From NCBI RefSeq assembly GCF_003076475.1, contig NZ_CP020919.1, positions 2,790,001-2,854,000 of the forward strand: a DNA stretch of 64,000 bases, given 5' to 3'. The notes under the pieces are model-generated. The model was not told where the DNA came from and searched no databases. It worked only from the letters and a program-made list of their open reading frames with translations. This document shows positions 55,492 to 64,000 of the stretch, piece by piece. Both the position numbers and the translations under genes were made by a program. Source of the DNA: Flavobacterium kingsejongi (GTDB lineage Bacteria; Bacteroidota; Bacteroidia; Flavobacteriales; Flavobacteriaceae). Position 1 is the first letter of the stretch. Each line of letters starts with the position of its first letter.

Positions 55492-56499
55492 GTGAAAAAA
55501 ATAAGTACGCTAACCCTGATCCTGAGCATTATAGCCTGTTCACCAAAAAAAGATGAAATGATTACCCAAAATCCAAATATTACAGCCACTAATTTGGCAG
55601 AGGAAATAGTCCGTGAAGTAAAACATTATCCGGAGGAAATAGTATACAAATTAACTTATGAGAATTATTATTGCTTTTTTGAGCTATTAGTGAATGATGT
55701 CCCGGTTTTTAAGGAATTCCAAAGTCCTGCTACAGGCTCAGCTATCGAAATTAATCAGGCGATTTTTAAAAGTGGTACTCAAAAGATTACTTACAGAATG
55801 TATCCCGTTGGTACGATAAAAGACCAGGACGAGGTATATTCTACATTACTGGATAGGACCTATTTAAAATTCACATTGAAATCCTATGATTTAAAAAAAC
55901 CAAAAGAGAGTGATACGCAATATCAGGAATATAAAACACGCTCAATGACTGTTAAACCGAATGAGTATGAAACGATAGAAAAGTTTGATGGCGCTGGGCA
56001 GGTATATTATGAAGGAAATTTTACAATTGATGTAAAAGTACCGTATACTTTGGAAGAAAAGTTTAAGGACGCACAGGATTTGAGAAAGATGGATCCGAAA
56101 ATTTTAGAGGCTAAATTACTGAATCACTACAAACAGGTAAAGAAGATATATGAAGAAAAAGAATATGACAACATTGCAAAATTATCCTATGATAAGCTTC
56201 GTAACGAATTTGTAAGTACCTATGATGATGATCAGCGAGAGATTGAGGAAGGTTGGAATGACTTTTTAGACGCTATAAAGCAACCTACATTACAAATGCA
56301 GCCGATAACGGATTATAAACTCCAGTTTTATGCTGAAGGGAAGTTGGTAGGGTTTGTGAATCAATCCGTCAATGGAAGGTATCAGGGAACATCAGCTCTT
56401 TGGGGGAAATTTGCAGGAGATTCAGGTCATTTTTTATCTTTTGAAATTAAAAGCCTTTATTATATTCCTAAGGGTGAAAATGAATTTAAAGAATATTAA
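55492..56499 (+). CDS. Lipoprotein, candidate immunity protein 1
   Basis: 335 residues from a GTG 3 bases after the effector stop. Signal peptide with lipobox (LILSIIACSPKK; Cys17). The mature part is mixed: CFFELLVNDVPVFKEFQ, YLKFTLKSYDLKKPKES, helical LRKMDPKILEAKLLNHYKQ, YKLQFYAEGKLVGFVNQS. It is predicted to sit in the periplasm or outer membrane. An immunity role against the 957-residue protein is inferred only from the gene order. Confidence 0.55.
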   Translation: MKKISTLTLILSIIACSPKKDEMITQNPNITATNLAEEIVREVKHYPEEIVYKLTYENYYCFFELLVNDVPVFKEFQSPATGSAIEINQAIFKSGTQKITYRMYPVGTIKDQDEVYSTLLDRTYLKFTLKSYDLKKPKESDTQYQEYKTRSMTVKPNEYETIEKFDGAGQVYYEGNFTIDVKVPYTLEEKFKDAQDLRKMDPKILEAKLLNHYKQVKKIYEEKEYDNIAKLSYDKLRNEFVSTYDDDQREIEEGWNDFLDAIKQPTLQMQPITDYKLQFYAEGKLVGFVNQSVNGRYQGTSALWGKFAGDSGHFLSFEIKSLYYIPKGENEFKEY

Positions 56500-56501
56500 T
56501 T

Positions 56502-57356
56502 ATGAAAAAAAATGCTATTTGGGTACTGTTCTTATTATTAAATTTAACAGCCTGTTCTCAGAAAAATGAAAATACGAAATCTAATGCGGAAAAAGGAAAT
56601 GTAAAGGAACTGATTGAAGGGGAGCATCACGATAATCAAAACTATTATATTTTTAAGAAAAATCAAAAATTCGGAATTTGTGATGGAGTAGGTAATATTA
56701 TTATTCCAGCACAGTTTGATGAATTTGGGCAAAGGAATGACAACTATTATGTCGAGCAAAAAAATGGGAATTATATTTTATATTGGTTGGATGTGAAAAA
56801 TAAGAAATTAGTATCACTACCACAATTTGCAGATTTCCATTTCAATATCAGTGATAATATAGATGTTTTTACAGATGAAAATCAAAAATTTGGAGTATAT
56901 AAAAACCGAAAAGAAGTTCTTCTGCCTTTTTCCTATTTTAAAATGAATAAGTTTGGAAATACCATTTTGGGACGTAAAGAGGGTTTAAAAGTAGTAGATG
57001 CCTTTGATACGAAACTCGTACCCAAAAGTGGAATCGATTTTTCAGATTTCAGATTACTTTCCGAAAAAGAACAGTTAGTTGCTGTAGAAAAAGAAGGAAA
57101 ATGGGGAGTCGTAAATTATGATTTGAAACAGGTTGTACCTTACCGGTATTCAAATATAAACGAATTGCAATCGCATGGAGGTTATTTTATTGTCTCCCAA
57201 AAAGAAAATAATAAGAACCTTTTTGGAATCATTGATGTGAAAGGAAAAGTAATTGTAGCCCTGAATTATTGTGATATCGAAGAAGAAGGCACACGAATAA
57301 AATTCTGCAAAAATGATAAGTATAGTATAGTAGCTTTTGAAGAATTTATAAAATAA
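56502..57356 (+). CDS. WG-repeat lipoprotein, candidate immunity protein 2
   Basis: 284 residues. Lipobox LFLLLNLTACSQKN (Cys18). The body has four WG-type repeats: KFGICDGVGNIIIPAQFDEF, KFGVYKNRKEVLLPFSYF, KWGVVNYDLKQVVPYRYS and LFGIIDVKGKVIVALNYC. WG-repeat proteins form beta propeller- or solenoid-like shells and often appear as immunity or envelope proteins in Bacteroidota. It follows the previous lipoprotein by 2 bases; a terminator follows. Confidence 0.65.
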   Translation: MKKNAIWVLFLLLNLTACSQKNENTKSNAEKGNVKELIEGEHHDNQNYYIFKKNQKFGICDGVGNIIIPAQFDEFGQRNDNYYVEQKNGNYILYWLDVKNKKLVSLPQFADFHFNISDNIDVFTDENQKFGVYKNRKEVLLPFSYFKMNKFGNTILGRKEGLKVVDAFDTKLVPKSGIDFSDFRLLSEKEQLVAVEKEGKWGVVNYDLKQVVPYRYSNINELQSHGGYFIVSQKENNKNLFGIIDVKGKVIVALNYCDIEEEGTRIKFCKNDKYSIVAFEEFIK

Positions 57357-57384
57357 GGACACTAAAGTAGCCTACTTATTATGT

Positions 57385-57420
57385 AAAACCCACAGTATCA
57401 AACTTGTTGCTGTGGGTTTT
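57385..57420 (+). terminator. Terminator of the T6SS cargo operon
   Basis: AAAACCCACAG (57385-57395) and CTGTGGGTTTT (57410-57420) form an 11-bp perfect stem with a 14-base loop and T/A tracts, so it may also serve the minus-strand gene at 57453. Confidence 0.82.
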
Positions 57421-57452
57421 GTCGTCACTTAATAAAAGCAATAATATTTCTG

Positions 57453-57674
57453 TTAGGATACGGACTGTCTTTTTAATCTTATTTTTTGGACCATCCATTG
57501 TGCAGCGGCCAATAGGAGTGCTAAGAAGAATAAGAGCATTCCCACCACCATGAAGGTGATTAAAAAGTAAGTATCGTGGATATTAATGTCAATCAGGTAA
57601 TCTGTTGGATACAGATAGCCCCAAATGACCAGAAAGATGCTTGAGAATAGCAGTATGTAAATAATTTTTTTCAT
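57453..57674 (-). CDS. Small two-span membrane protein with COX1-like motif
   Basis: 73 residues. Two hydrophobic segments (IIYILLFSSIFLVIWGYLY and FLITFMVVGMLLFFLALLLAA). Between them DINIHDTYFLITF resembles the HDTYFVVAHFH motif of cytochrome oxidase subunit I. Similar orphan proteins occur in Bacteroidota; function unknown. Confidence 0.6.
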   Translation of the reverse strand: MKKIIYILLFSSIFLVIWGYLYPTDYLIDINIHDTYFLITFMVVGMLLFFLALLLAAAQWMVQKIRLKRQSVS

Positions 57675-57741
57675 AATACAGTATAAACTGAAAATAAAGT
57701 GCCGACGAGAATGTGAATTGGCCCTATATTCTGGTTTTCAT

Positions 57742-57815
57742 TTATAAGAGATCCAGTACTCTCTCATGTTCAAAATGGACTTCATCGTCCTCATTGTATT
57801 GTTTGTGCCAGTTAA
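57742..57815 (-). pseudogene. C-terminal remnant of a gene cut by IS21 copy C
   Basis: The minus strand reads 23 residues and a stop (NWHKQYNEDDEVHFEHERV then LDLL) immediately from the IS junction at 57816. This fits the tail end of an ORF whose main part is gone. The family is not recognised. Weak evidence on its own, but it agrees with the missing target duplication of the IS. Confidence 0.35.
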
Positions 57816-57995
57816 TGGAAAAACCGGTCAATTTGACCACCTAATTCCGGAGTAAATTGACCACCCGTTCCGGAGCAAACTGACCACCTAATTCCGGAGC
57901 AAATTGACCACCAAGTTTTGTGGTGAATTAAGTATTAAAAACTATTGATTTTTTCATGTTGTTAGAACCATACATTCGTTAAAAATTTACGGATT

Positions 57996-59543
57996 ATGGC
58001 AAACAAAATAACAGACATGAGTAAAATTAGAAAAGTAATTAAATTCTATTGTAATGGAAAGAGTAAGTTATTTATAAGTAGCTACTTATCCCTTTCAAGA
58101 AATACGGTAAAGAAATATATTTCTTTATTTGAAGTTCTCGAATTAAGCTTTGAATTAATCGACCAAAAAACCGATGCAGAGCTGGAACTTTTATTCTCCC
58201 AGACTAGTGTAGAGGCCATTAGCCCGAGATTACAGACACTTTATGATTTTTTTCCTAAAATGGAACGTGAACTAAAAAAAGTTGGCGTTACCGTACAGCA
58301 TATGTGGGAACAATATATTGCTGTAAATCCTGATGGTTATCGAACTTCACAATTTCATTATCATTACAATATATGGGGCAAACGAGTTAATCCGGTCATG
58401 CATATGAACCATAAGGCTGGTGATAAAATGTATGTTGATTATGCCGGAAAGACACTCTCAATTATTGATATAGATACTGGAGAAGTCAAAGAAGTACAAT
58501 TTTTTGTAGCAATATTGGGCGCTAGCCAATACACGTATGCTGAAGCTTCCATGAGCCAGCAAAAGGAAAACTTTGTTGACTCGGTAGAAAATGCCATGCG
58601 CTTTTTTGAAGGCACTCCTGCCGCCATTGTTCCAGATAATTTAAAATCTGCCGTAATAAAAAGCAGTCGTTTTGAACCGACAATCAATGAAACCCTGGCT
58701 GATTTAGCAGAACATTACGAAACCACAATTTTACCTGCCAGAGCTTACAGGCCCAGAGACAAGTCACTAGTTGAAGGAGCTGTTAAGATATTATATCGAA
58801 GGATTTATGTAACCATAAAAGAAACTAAGTTCTTTTCTCTGGAAGAATTAAACCAGCAGATCTGGGATTTACTTGACTCTCACAATAACAGAAAACTGAC
58901 AGGACGCCCTTATTCCCGCTTTGAATTATTTTTAGAAGACGAGAAAGAAAAACTGCGTCCACTCCCACAAGATCGTTTTGAAATTAAATACCAGTCTTTT
59001 GCAACAGTAATGCAAAACGGTCATGTTCAATTAAGCCAGGACAAAAACTATTACAGCGTTCCGTATCAATATGTAAAGAAGAAAGCCAAGCTGTTATATA
59101 CCAAATCAACAGTAGAGATTTATTATAAATACAATCGAATAGCTGTACATCCAAGAAACTACAAACCTTATGTCTATACAACAACTCCTGAGCATTTAGC
59201 CAGTACACATCAATTTGTAGCCCAATGGAGTGCTGCCCGCTTCATTGAATGGGCTAATAATATTGATGAGTCAGTAGGAGAATATATAATGCAGATAATC
59301 GAAAGCAGAAATCATCCAGAACAGGCTTATAAAAGCTGTTTAGGAATACTGAATTTTGAAAAAAAGGTAGGCAGACAGCGATTAATAAATGCCTGCAGGC
59401 GGGCACTTGATTTTAAAATTTACAATTTTAAGACCATACAAAACATTTTAGAAAACAACTTGGATCATATTGATTTTGATCAAGAACCTGAGCAGGAACT
59501 TCCCGATCACAGTAACATAAGAGGAAAACACTATTATAACTAA
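57996..59543 (+). CDS. istA: IS21 transposase IstA (copy C)
   Basis: 515 residues, identical to the copy at 17841-19388. Intact. Confidence 0.95.
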   Translation: MANKITDMSKIRKVIKFYCNGKSKLFISSYLSLSRNTVKKYISLFEVLELSFELIDQKTDAELELLFSQTSVEAISPRLQTLYDFFPKMERELKKVGVTVQHMWEQYIAVNPDGYRTSQFHYHYNIWGKRVNPVMHMNHKAGDKMYVDYAGKTLSIIDIDTGEVKEVQFFVAILGASQYTYAEASMSQQKENFVDSVENAMRFFEGTPAAIVPDNLKSAVIKSSRFEPTINETLADLAEHYETTILPARAYRPRDKSLVEGAVKILYRRIYVTIKETKFFSLEELNQQIWDLLDSHNNRKLTGRPYSRFELFLEDEKEKLRPLPQDRFEIKYQSFATVMQNGHVQLSQDKNYYSVPYQYVKKKAKLLYTKSTVEIYYKYNRIAVHPRNYKPYVYTTTPEHLASTHQFVAQWSAARFIEWANNIDESVGEYIMQIIESRNHPEQAYKSCLGILNFEKKVGRQRLINACRRALDFKIYNFKTIQNILENNLDHIDFDQEPEQELPDHSNIRGKHYYN

Positions 59544-59559
59544 ATTAAATCTTGAAAAA

Positions 59560-60297
59560 ATGAATGAATCCACAGTAACCAAAATGAAACAAATGAAGCT
59601 TTATGGCATGTTTAATGCTTTTAAAACAGCCATTGAAAGCGGGAAAACAGATCATTATACCCTTGACCAGTTTGTATCGATGATTATTGATGCAGAATGG
59701 GATGAAAGGTACAATCGTCGTATTGAACGAAGTATCACTAATGCCAAATTCCATTACAAATCAAATATTGAAAGTATCAATTTTGATGTATCACGTAACC
59801 TGGACCGAAACATGGTACTGCGTCTGGCAGAATGCGAATTTATAGAGAAAAACGAAAACATTTTAATCACTGGAAGCACCGGTGTCGGTAAAAGTTATTT
59901 AGGTACTGCATTAGGTTATCAAGCCTGTATACAGGGTTTTAAGGTAAGTTATTTTAATACCTCAAAATTGTTCGCTAGACTAAAAATGGCTAAAGCAGAT
60001 GGTACTTATCTACGGGAACTTACCAAAATACAAAGACAGGATGTTATAATACTTGATGATTTTGGACTCCAGGCACTTGACAGCCATAACCGAATTACTC
60101 TTTTAGAGATCATAGAGGACAGGCATAATAACGGCTCTATAATCGTGACATCACAAATACCAGTTCAAGGCTGGTATGATATAATTGGAGAAAAAACGAT
60201 AGCCGATGCAATATTAGACAGACTTATACACCAATCTCATAGGCTTGAATTACATGGAGAATCCATGAGAAAGAAAAGAGGAATAAACAAAGAGTGA
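59560..60297 (+). CDS. istB: IS21 helper ATPase IstB (copy C)
   Basis: 245 residues, identical to the copy at 19405-20142. Intact. Confidence 0.95.
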   Translation: MNESTVTKMKQMKLYGMFNAFKTAIESGKTDHYTLDQFVSMIIDAEWDERYNRRIERSITNAKFHYKSNIESINFDVSRNLDRNMVLRLAECEFIEKNENILITGSTGVGKSYLGTALGYQACIQGFKVSYFNTSKLFARLKMAKADGTYLRELTKIQRQDVIILDDFGLQALDSHNRITLLEIIEDRHNNGSIIVTSQIPVQGWYDIIGEKTIADAILDRLIHQSHRLELHGESMRKKRGINKE

Positions 60298-60522
60298 TAT
60301 TTTATTATATTTGAATACTAATTAACAGATGAAAAAATATAGTTTTTAATCAAAACGGAGGTGCTCACTTTGCACCGGAATTAGGTGGTCATTTTGAACT
60401 GGAATCAGGTGCTCACTTTAAAACGGAATGGGGTGATCAATATAACCGGAATTTGCAGAACGACTTCTTTGGCATACTTTTTAGGATTACTACAGTACTT
60501 CACACAATACTAAAGAAAGGAA

Positions 60523-61500
60523 ATGATCATGTTAAAATGGATTGACGTTGTAAAGTTTGCCAGTGTTGGAAACCCTGTACCCGATACAAGAGTAGAGAAG
60601 ACCGAAGCAGAGTGGAAAACCATATTAAGCCCGGAAGCATTCAGTATAACCCGCCTTAAAGGTACCGAGCGTGCCCATAGTTCGGATATGTGCTCATTCT
60701 TTGAGCCTGGAATATATGCCTGCGTTTGCTGTGGCACCCTGTTATTTGATGGGGATGAAAAATTCGAAAGCGGAACAGGCTGGCCTTCTTTTACACAACC
60801 GGTAAAGGAAAATGCAATAGCCTATCACAAAGATAGTACCTTCGGGATGGTTCGTATTGAAGCCCTATGCAATACCTGTGATGCACATCTGGGGCATGTA
60901 TTCCCCGATGGCCCAAAACCCAGTGGATTACGCTATTGTATGAATGCCGTAGCACTACAAAAGGTGGAAAGTAGGGAAAAGAAACTCACTCTTGGTGGTG
61001 GTTGTTTCTGGTGTACCGAAGCAGTTTTTACGCTGCTGAAAGGCGTTTCCAAAGTAGAAAGCGGCTATAGCGGCGGAAAGATTGATAATCCTACCTATCG
61101 TGAGATATGCAGTGGGATGACAGGCCATGCTGAAGTAATTGAAATTACCTATAACCCGGATGAAATTACAGTAGAAGATTTGTTGCGAATCCATCTCAGT
61201 ACACATAATCCCACCACCTTAAACCGTCAGGGTGCTGATACGGGTACTCAGTACCGTAGCATTATTTTTTATCGTAGCGAGGAGGAAAAGGTCGCTGCTC
61301 AAAATATAATCGCCGAAATGCAGGAAGTATACGATGCTCCTATTGTAACGGAAGTAAAGGCTTTGGAGCAATTTTACAAAGCGGAGGACTACCACCAGGA
61401 CTATTACAGCAACAATGCCGAAGCAGGATATTGCCAGGCTGTTATAGATCCGAAACTTCAAAAATTCAAACAGCTTTTTAAAGATAAGCTAAAAGCATAA
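60523..61500 (+). CDS. msrAB: MsrB-MsrA fusion, methionine sulfoxide reductase
   Basis: 325 residues (an internal ATG at 60529 is equally possible). The N-terminal half is MsrB: zinc cysteines CVCC (67-70) and CNTC (116-119), ESGTGWPSF (82-90) and RYCMN with catalytic Cys139. The C-terminal half is MsrA: GGCFWC (159-164, catalytic Cys161), ESGYSGG and TQYRSIIFY. It repairs both stereoisomers of oxidised methionine. The IS21 end is only 65 bases upstream, so its native promoter may be lost or replaced. It is followed after 60 bases by the flavin oxidoreductase gene. Confidence 0.92.
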   Translation: MIMLKWIDVVKFASVGNPVPDTRVEKTEAEWKTILSPEAFSITRLKGTERAHSSDMCSFFEPGIYACVCCGTLLFDGDEKFESGTGWPSFTQPVKENAIAYHKDSTFGMVRIEALCNTCDAHLGHVFPDGPKPSGLRYCMNAVALQKVESREKKLTLGGGCFWCTEAVFTLLKGVSKVESGYSGGKIDNPTYREICSGMTGHAEVIEITYNPDEITVEDLLRIHLSTHNPTTLNRQGADTGTQYRSIIFYRSEEEKVAAQNIIAEMQEVYDAPIVTEVKALEQFYKAEDYHQDYYSNNAEAGYCQAVIDPKLQKFKQLFKDKLKA

Positions 61501-61560
61501 CAGGTGAAATTCGCCTGTTGGATAGTATAATAGATACTCTAATTTATTTATTTGAATCAC

Positions 61561-62583
61561 ATGGAAAACAAAAAAAATATAGCCTACTCCATACTGGAAC
61601 TCGCATTCATATCGAGTGGCACTACTGTTGCAGAAACATATAAAAATAGTCTTGACCTCGCTCAAAAAGCAGAAGCGATGGACTACAGCCGTTTTTGGCT
61701 TGCTGAACACCATAATATGATTAGTATCGCCAGTTCGGCCACTTCAGTACTTATCGGTTATATTGCCGGAGGTACTAAAACCATCAAAGTAGGATCAGGA
61801 GGCATCATGCTTCCAAACCATTCCTCGCTTATTGTTGCCGAACAGTTTGGAACTTTGGGCACGCTTTATCCCAATCGTATCGATTTAGGGTTAGGCCGCG
61901 CTCCCGGCACCGACCAGATTACCGCCCAGGCCATCCGTTCCGACAGGATGCAGGCTGCCAATAATTTTCCGGGAGAAGTAGCGCAGATACAGGAGTATTT
62001 TGATGCGGAAAACAGTCATGCGCCAGTACGTGCCATTGTGGCCGAAGGTGTAAATGTGCCACTCTATATCCTGGGATCCAGTACAGACAGTGCCCACCTG
62101 GCTGCAAAACTGGGATTACCGTATGTTTTTGCCAGTCATTTTGCAACAGGGCAATTGTTTGAAGCCCTCGATATCTACAGAAGAGAATTCCAACCGTCCG
62201 TACATCTCGATAAACCCTATACCATCGCGGGAGTGAATGTAATTGCTGCCGACACCGATGCTGAAGCGGAGGAAAACTTTACATCGCTTTTACGCATGTT
62301 TATTGGAGTATTAACTGGAAAACGCGAACATTTGCAACCTCCAATGCCAATGCCGGATGATTTGATGATGTTACAGCACAATCCTGCGCTTCGTGACATG
62401 CTTAAATATTCTTTCGTCGGAAGGAAAGAGGCGGTAGCAAAAGAAATTGCCCGTTTCGTGGAACAGACCGGGGTGGACGAGCTGATGGTCGTTACAAACA
62501 TCCACGGTCATGAAGACCGCGTAAAATCGTATCGTATCGTTGCTGAAATAATGAAAGATTTAAATGCTGCTCCGGTAGCATAA
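61561..62583 (+). CDS. Luciferase-like (LLM) flavin-dependent oxidoreductase
   Basis: 340 residues from the ATG at 61561; a TTG at 61552 is an alternative. SRFWLAEHHNMISIASSATS and IKVGSGGIMLPNHSSLIVAEQFGTL are hallmarks of the LLM class 'alternate alkanesulfonate monooxygenase-like' (MsnO8-type) group, with DLGLGRAPGTD and YVFASHFATGQLFEAL. It uses reduced flavin; the substrate is not known. It may be co-transcribed with msrAB. Confidence 0.85.
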   Translation: MENKKNIAYSILELAFISSGTTVAETYKNSLDLAQKAEAMDYSRFWLAEHHNMISIASSATSVLIGYIAGGTKTIKVGSGGIMLPNHSSLIVAEQFGTLGTLYPNRIDLGLGRAPGTDQITAQAIRSDRMQAANNFPGEVAQIQEYFDAENSHAPVRAIVAEGVNVPLYILGSSTDSAHLAAKLGLPYVFASHFATGQLFEALDIYRREFQPSVHLDKPYTIAGVNVIAADTDAEAEENFTSLLRMFIGVLTGKREHLQPPMPMPDDLMMLQHNPALRDMLKYSFVGRKEAVAKEIARFVEQTGVDELMVVTNIHGHEDRVKSYRIVAEIMKDLNAAPVA

Positions 62584-62640
62584 TCAAAGCTTACAGTAAC
62601 TATTCCTGATTTTCTGGAAGTTAAAGATAAGTGTCATACA

Positions 62641-62666
62641 ACCCGGAAGTTATTATCCTTCCGGGT
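62641..62666. repeat. Hairpin between convergent genes
   Basis: ACCCGGAAG (62641-62649) and CTTCCGGGT (62658-62666) are a perfect 9-bp stem with an 8-base loop, overlapping the stop of the minus-strand gene at 62653. There is no T tract; it may be a weak bidirectional terminator. Confidence 0.5.
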
Positions 62667-63087
62667 AATGTAAAGGATCAGGCTGGAGGTATTTTATTTT
62701 GTGAAACCAAAAGAGGTTGAGCAGCCCCAGGACAATTGAAACTGGAAATAGTACTATATTTCCAAAAATTCCCATCATCAATGTCGCTAACAGGTCTCCC
62801 GGACTTTCTATCGTTACGGCAATAGCATTTCCTAAAAGAATGATAATCATACAGCACATTATAGAGATAACAGCCAGTTTTGGTACGGAATGTTTTTGAA
62901 AATTCAGATAACGAAACACCAACAGATATACTATAACACAGGCGATAGACATTCCCAGCATTAATGTATAATTAATAGTAGTGCTATACGCATCGGAACC
63001 GGCACAGTATAAAATCCCATTACCGATGGCTAAGTTCATCAGTATAGCACTTAAAATGATGAGGTATTTCTTTTGAATTATATCCAT
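62653..63087 (-). CDS. Small multi-span membrane protein
   Basis: 144 residues with four hydrophobic segments (YLIILSAILMNLAIGNGIL, YTLMLGMSIACVIVYLLVF, LAVISIMCCMIIILLGNAI, MMGIFGNIVLFPVSIVLGLL). No motif of known function. Confidence 0.6.
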   Translation of the reverse strand: MDIIQKKYLIILSAILMNLAIGNGILYCAGSDAYSTTINYTLMLGMSIACVIVYLLVFRYLNFQKHSVPKLAVISIMCCMIIILLGNAIAVTIESPGDLLATLMMGIFGNIVLFPVSIVLGLLNLFWFHKIKYLQPDPLHYPEG

Positions 63088-63102
63088 TATACTTACAGTA
63101 AA

Positions 63103-63597
63103 TTAATTCGGTATACCAATCATTGGTGCCGTTTCTTCATGTTTGCTAAAAAATAGCGTCCTATTTTCTGTATCATACATAACTTCAAGATACTGTTCTA
63201 AAAACGCAATTAAGGGTTTAGTACACGCATTATTATTTTTGGATCGGGCCATTTTGAACGATTGATAATCCCCAAATACTACCTGTGGACTTTGGAGATA
63301 CGGTAGTAAAATCATATAAGTACCATTGATCGTTACTTTGCAATCCCGGTGATTCAGGATAACCTGTACTTTTTTTGCGTCAACAAAATAAAGCATATCA
63401 GGCTGATTGGGATTGTCATCCAATAGCAATTCTTTATCCGTAAGGTTGTCAATATTAAAAAACCATTTGGTACCCTTAATAGCATCATTCAGGGTATCGT
63501 AGGTAATAGCGGGGGGCGAAGGATAATCTGTCTTTTTCTTTCTCTGGGCAAAAGAAATGCTGGAAACCAAAACCAGGAGTAGGTATAACTTTCTCAT
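63103..63597 (-). CDS. Exported lipocalin-like protein
   Basis: 164 residues from the ATG at 63597; an upstream in-frame ATG at 63654 would place 19 residues before the signal peptide. Signal peptide MRKLYLLLVLVSSISFAQ. The mature region is beta-rich: GTKWFFNIDNLTDKELLL, MLYFVDAKKVQVILNHRD, TRTLFFS-type closing strands. It resembles small lipocalin-like exported proteins. Ends 15 bases before the membrane gene. Confidence 0.6.
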   Translation of the reverse strand: MRKLYLLLVLVSSISFAQRKKKTDYPSPPAITYDTLNDAIKGTKWFFNIDNLTDKELLLDDNPNQPDMLYFVDAKKVQVILNHRDCKVTINGTYMILLPYLQSPQVVFGDYQSFKMARSKNNNACTKPLIAFLEQYLEVMYDTENRTLFFSKHEETAPMIGIPN

Positions 63598-63733
63598 AAA
63601 ATGCAATTTACATTTGGGTGTAAGAAACAAATACATTCCGTACCTGTCATTCAAATATAGCTAAATAGTATAAATTGTATTGAAGTTGCAGTGTATTTCT
63701 TATTTTTGATTCAAATCTTATAATTCGTAATGA

Positions 63734-64000
63734 ATGACAGAAGACATTGCCGGACAATTTTACAGTAACCTGCCTTTAAATGATTTACCGCTCAGCGATC
63801 TATTAGGCAGAGAAAAATTGTTCCGCCAGGTTCCGGAGAGCTGGCATGTTGTCATTACCGATATTGTAGGGTCAACCCAGGCTGTTTTAGGAGGCAGGCA
63901 TGAAGACGTAAATCTTATTGCCACTGGCAGTATTGTTGCGGTACTCAACCTCGCTTTTCGCATGCAGATAACCATACCTTTTTTCTTTGGAGGTGACGGG
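63734..64000 (+). CDS. DUF3095 (adenylate-cyclase-like) protein, start only
   Basis: 89 residues from the ATG at 63734 to the right edge: HVVITDIVGSTQAVLGGRHE, VNLIATGSIVAVLNLAF, IPFFFGGDG. This is the opening of DUF3095, a family with a class III nucleotide cyclase-like fold; ITDIVGST is the metal-binding strand. The 3' end is outside the window. Confidence 0.75.
   Translation, partial: MTEDIAGQFYSNLPLNDLPLSDLLGREKLFRQVPESWHVVITDIVGSTQAVLGGRHEDVNLIATGSIVAVLNLAFRMQITIPFFFGGDG

Larger units (their letters stand above)
57816..60457 (+). mobile_element. IS21-family insertion sequence, copy C (no target duplication)
   Basis: 2642 bp, same length and ends as copies A and B. The flanks are GTTAA (left) and GAACG (right), which do not match each other, nor the flanks of copy A in either orientation. 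It separates a remnant gene from the msr gene. Confidence 0.93.

Noticed and set aside
61499..61519. Inverted repeat AACAGGTGAA/TTCGCCTGTT after msrAB as a terminator
   Set aside because: There is almost no loop between the arms, one G-T pair and no T tract; it could not be supported.

Overview
The window reads as chromosome of a Flavobacterium-like member of the Bacteroidota. It is AT-rich. Promoter-like sites follow the Bacteroidota TAnnTTTG pattern. It also holds outer-membrane receptors with a carboxypeptidase-like regulatory domain, a VgrG/DUF4280 cluster of the Bacteroidota-type (subtype iii) type VI secretion system (T6SS), and tail proteins with motifs like the SprB gliding adhesin. 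No rRNA or intact tRNA was seen.

Layout. (1) 1-9565, minus strand: late tail genes of a prophage: a fibre-like protein running off the left edge, a protein with an SprB-like motif, a hub/baseplate-like protein, and the C-terminal part of a tape-measure protein cut by an insertion sequence (IS). (2) 9566-10947: an IS256-family element. (3) 10948-17660: host genes: a TonB-type receptor cut at its 3' end, an AraC regulator, an HdeD-like protein, a membrane glycosyltransferase behind a sigma54-type promoter, and a metallopeptidase-like gene cut at its 5' end. (4) 17661-20302: an IS21-family element. (5) 20303-43642: a second prophage segment, mostly minus strand. Read right to left it goes from the repressor and early promoter through recombination and replication genes, a phage sigma factor and the terminase to the first tail genes. 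It also carries an IS256 copy that is itself split by an inverted IS21 copy. The segment ends at 43643-43684 in the 3' half of a tRNA(CAT) gene plus its terminator, a probable attachment site. (6) 43742-46509: host genes: ECF sigma and membrane partner, alpha/beta hydrolase, small membrane protein. (7) 46864-57356: a T6SS cargo operon: VgrG, a 55-residue protein, a GHSHGG lipase-like effector with a membrane-protein neighbour, a LysM protein, a DUF4280 PAAR-like protein, a 957-residue OmpA-domain protein with a variable C-terminus, and two lipoproteins, one with WG-like repeats. (8) 57453-64000: a small membrane gene, a third IS21 copy, an MsrB-MsrA fusion, a luciferase-like oxidoreductase, two small envelope genes and the start of a DUF3095 gene.

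The most informative structure is the IS geography. The IS256 copy at 9566 and the IS21 copies at 17661 and 57816 have no matching target duplications. The nested copies at 30835 and 31481 have perfect ones (8 bp and 5 bp). So the host block between the two prophage segments is best read as the product of IS-mediated rearrangement, and the lost gene halves should lie elsewhere in the genome. The prophage is also decaying. Its glycosyltransferase, methyltransferase and a small conserved gene are broken. Its tail-chaperone gene has a -1 frameshift on a run of nine T that may be programmed. No portal, capsid or integrase gene was recognised in the window.

The best candidates for new biology are the T6SS module with an OmpA-fused putative effector followed by two lipoproteins, and the putative slippery-T tail chaperone. 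All function calls come from reading the sequence without database searches.
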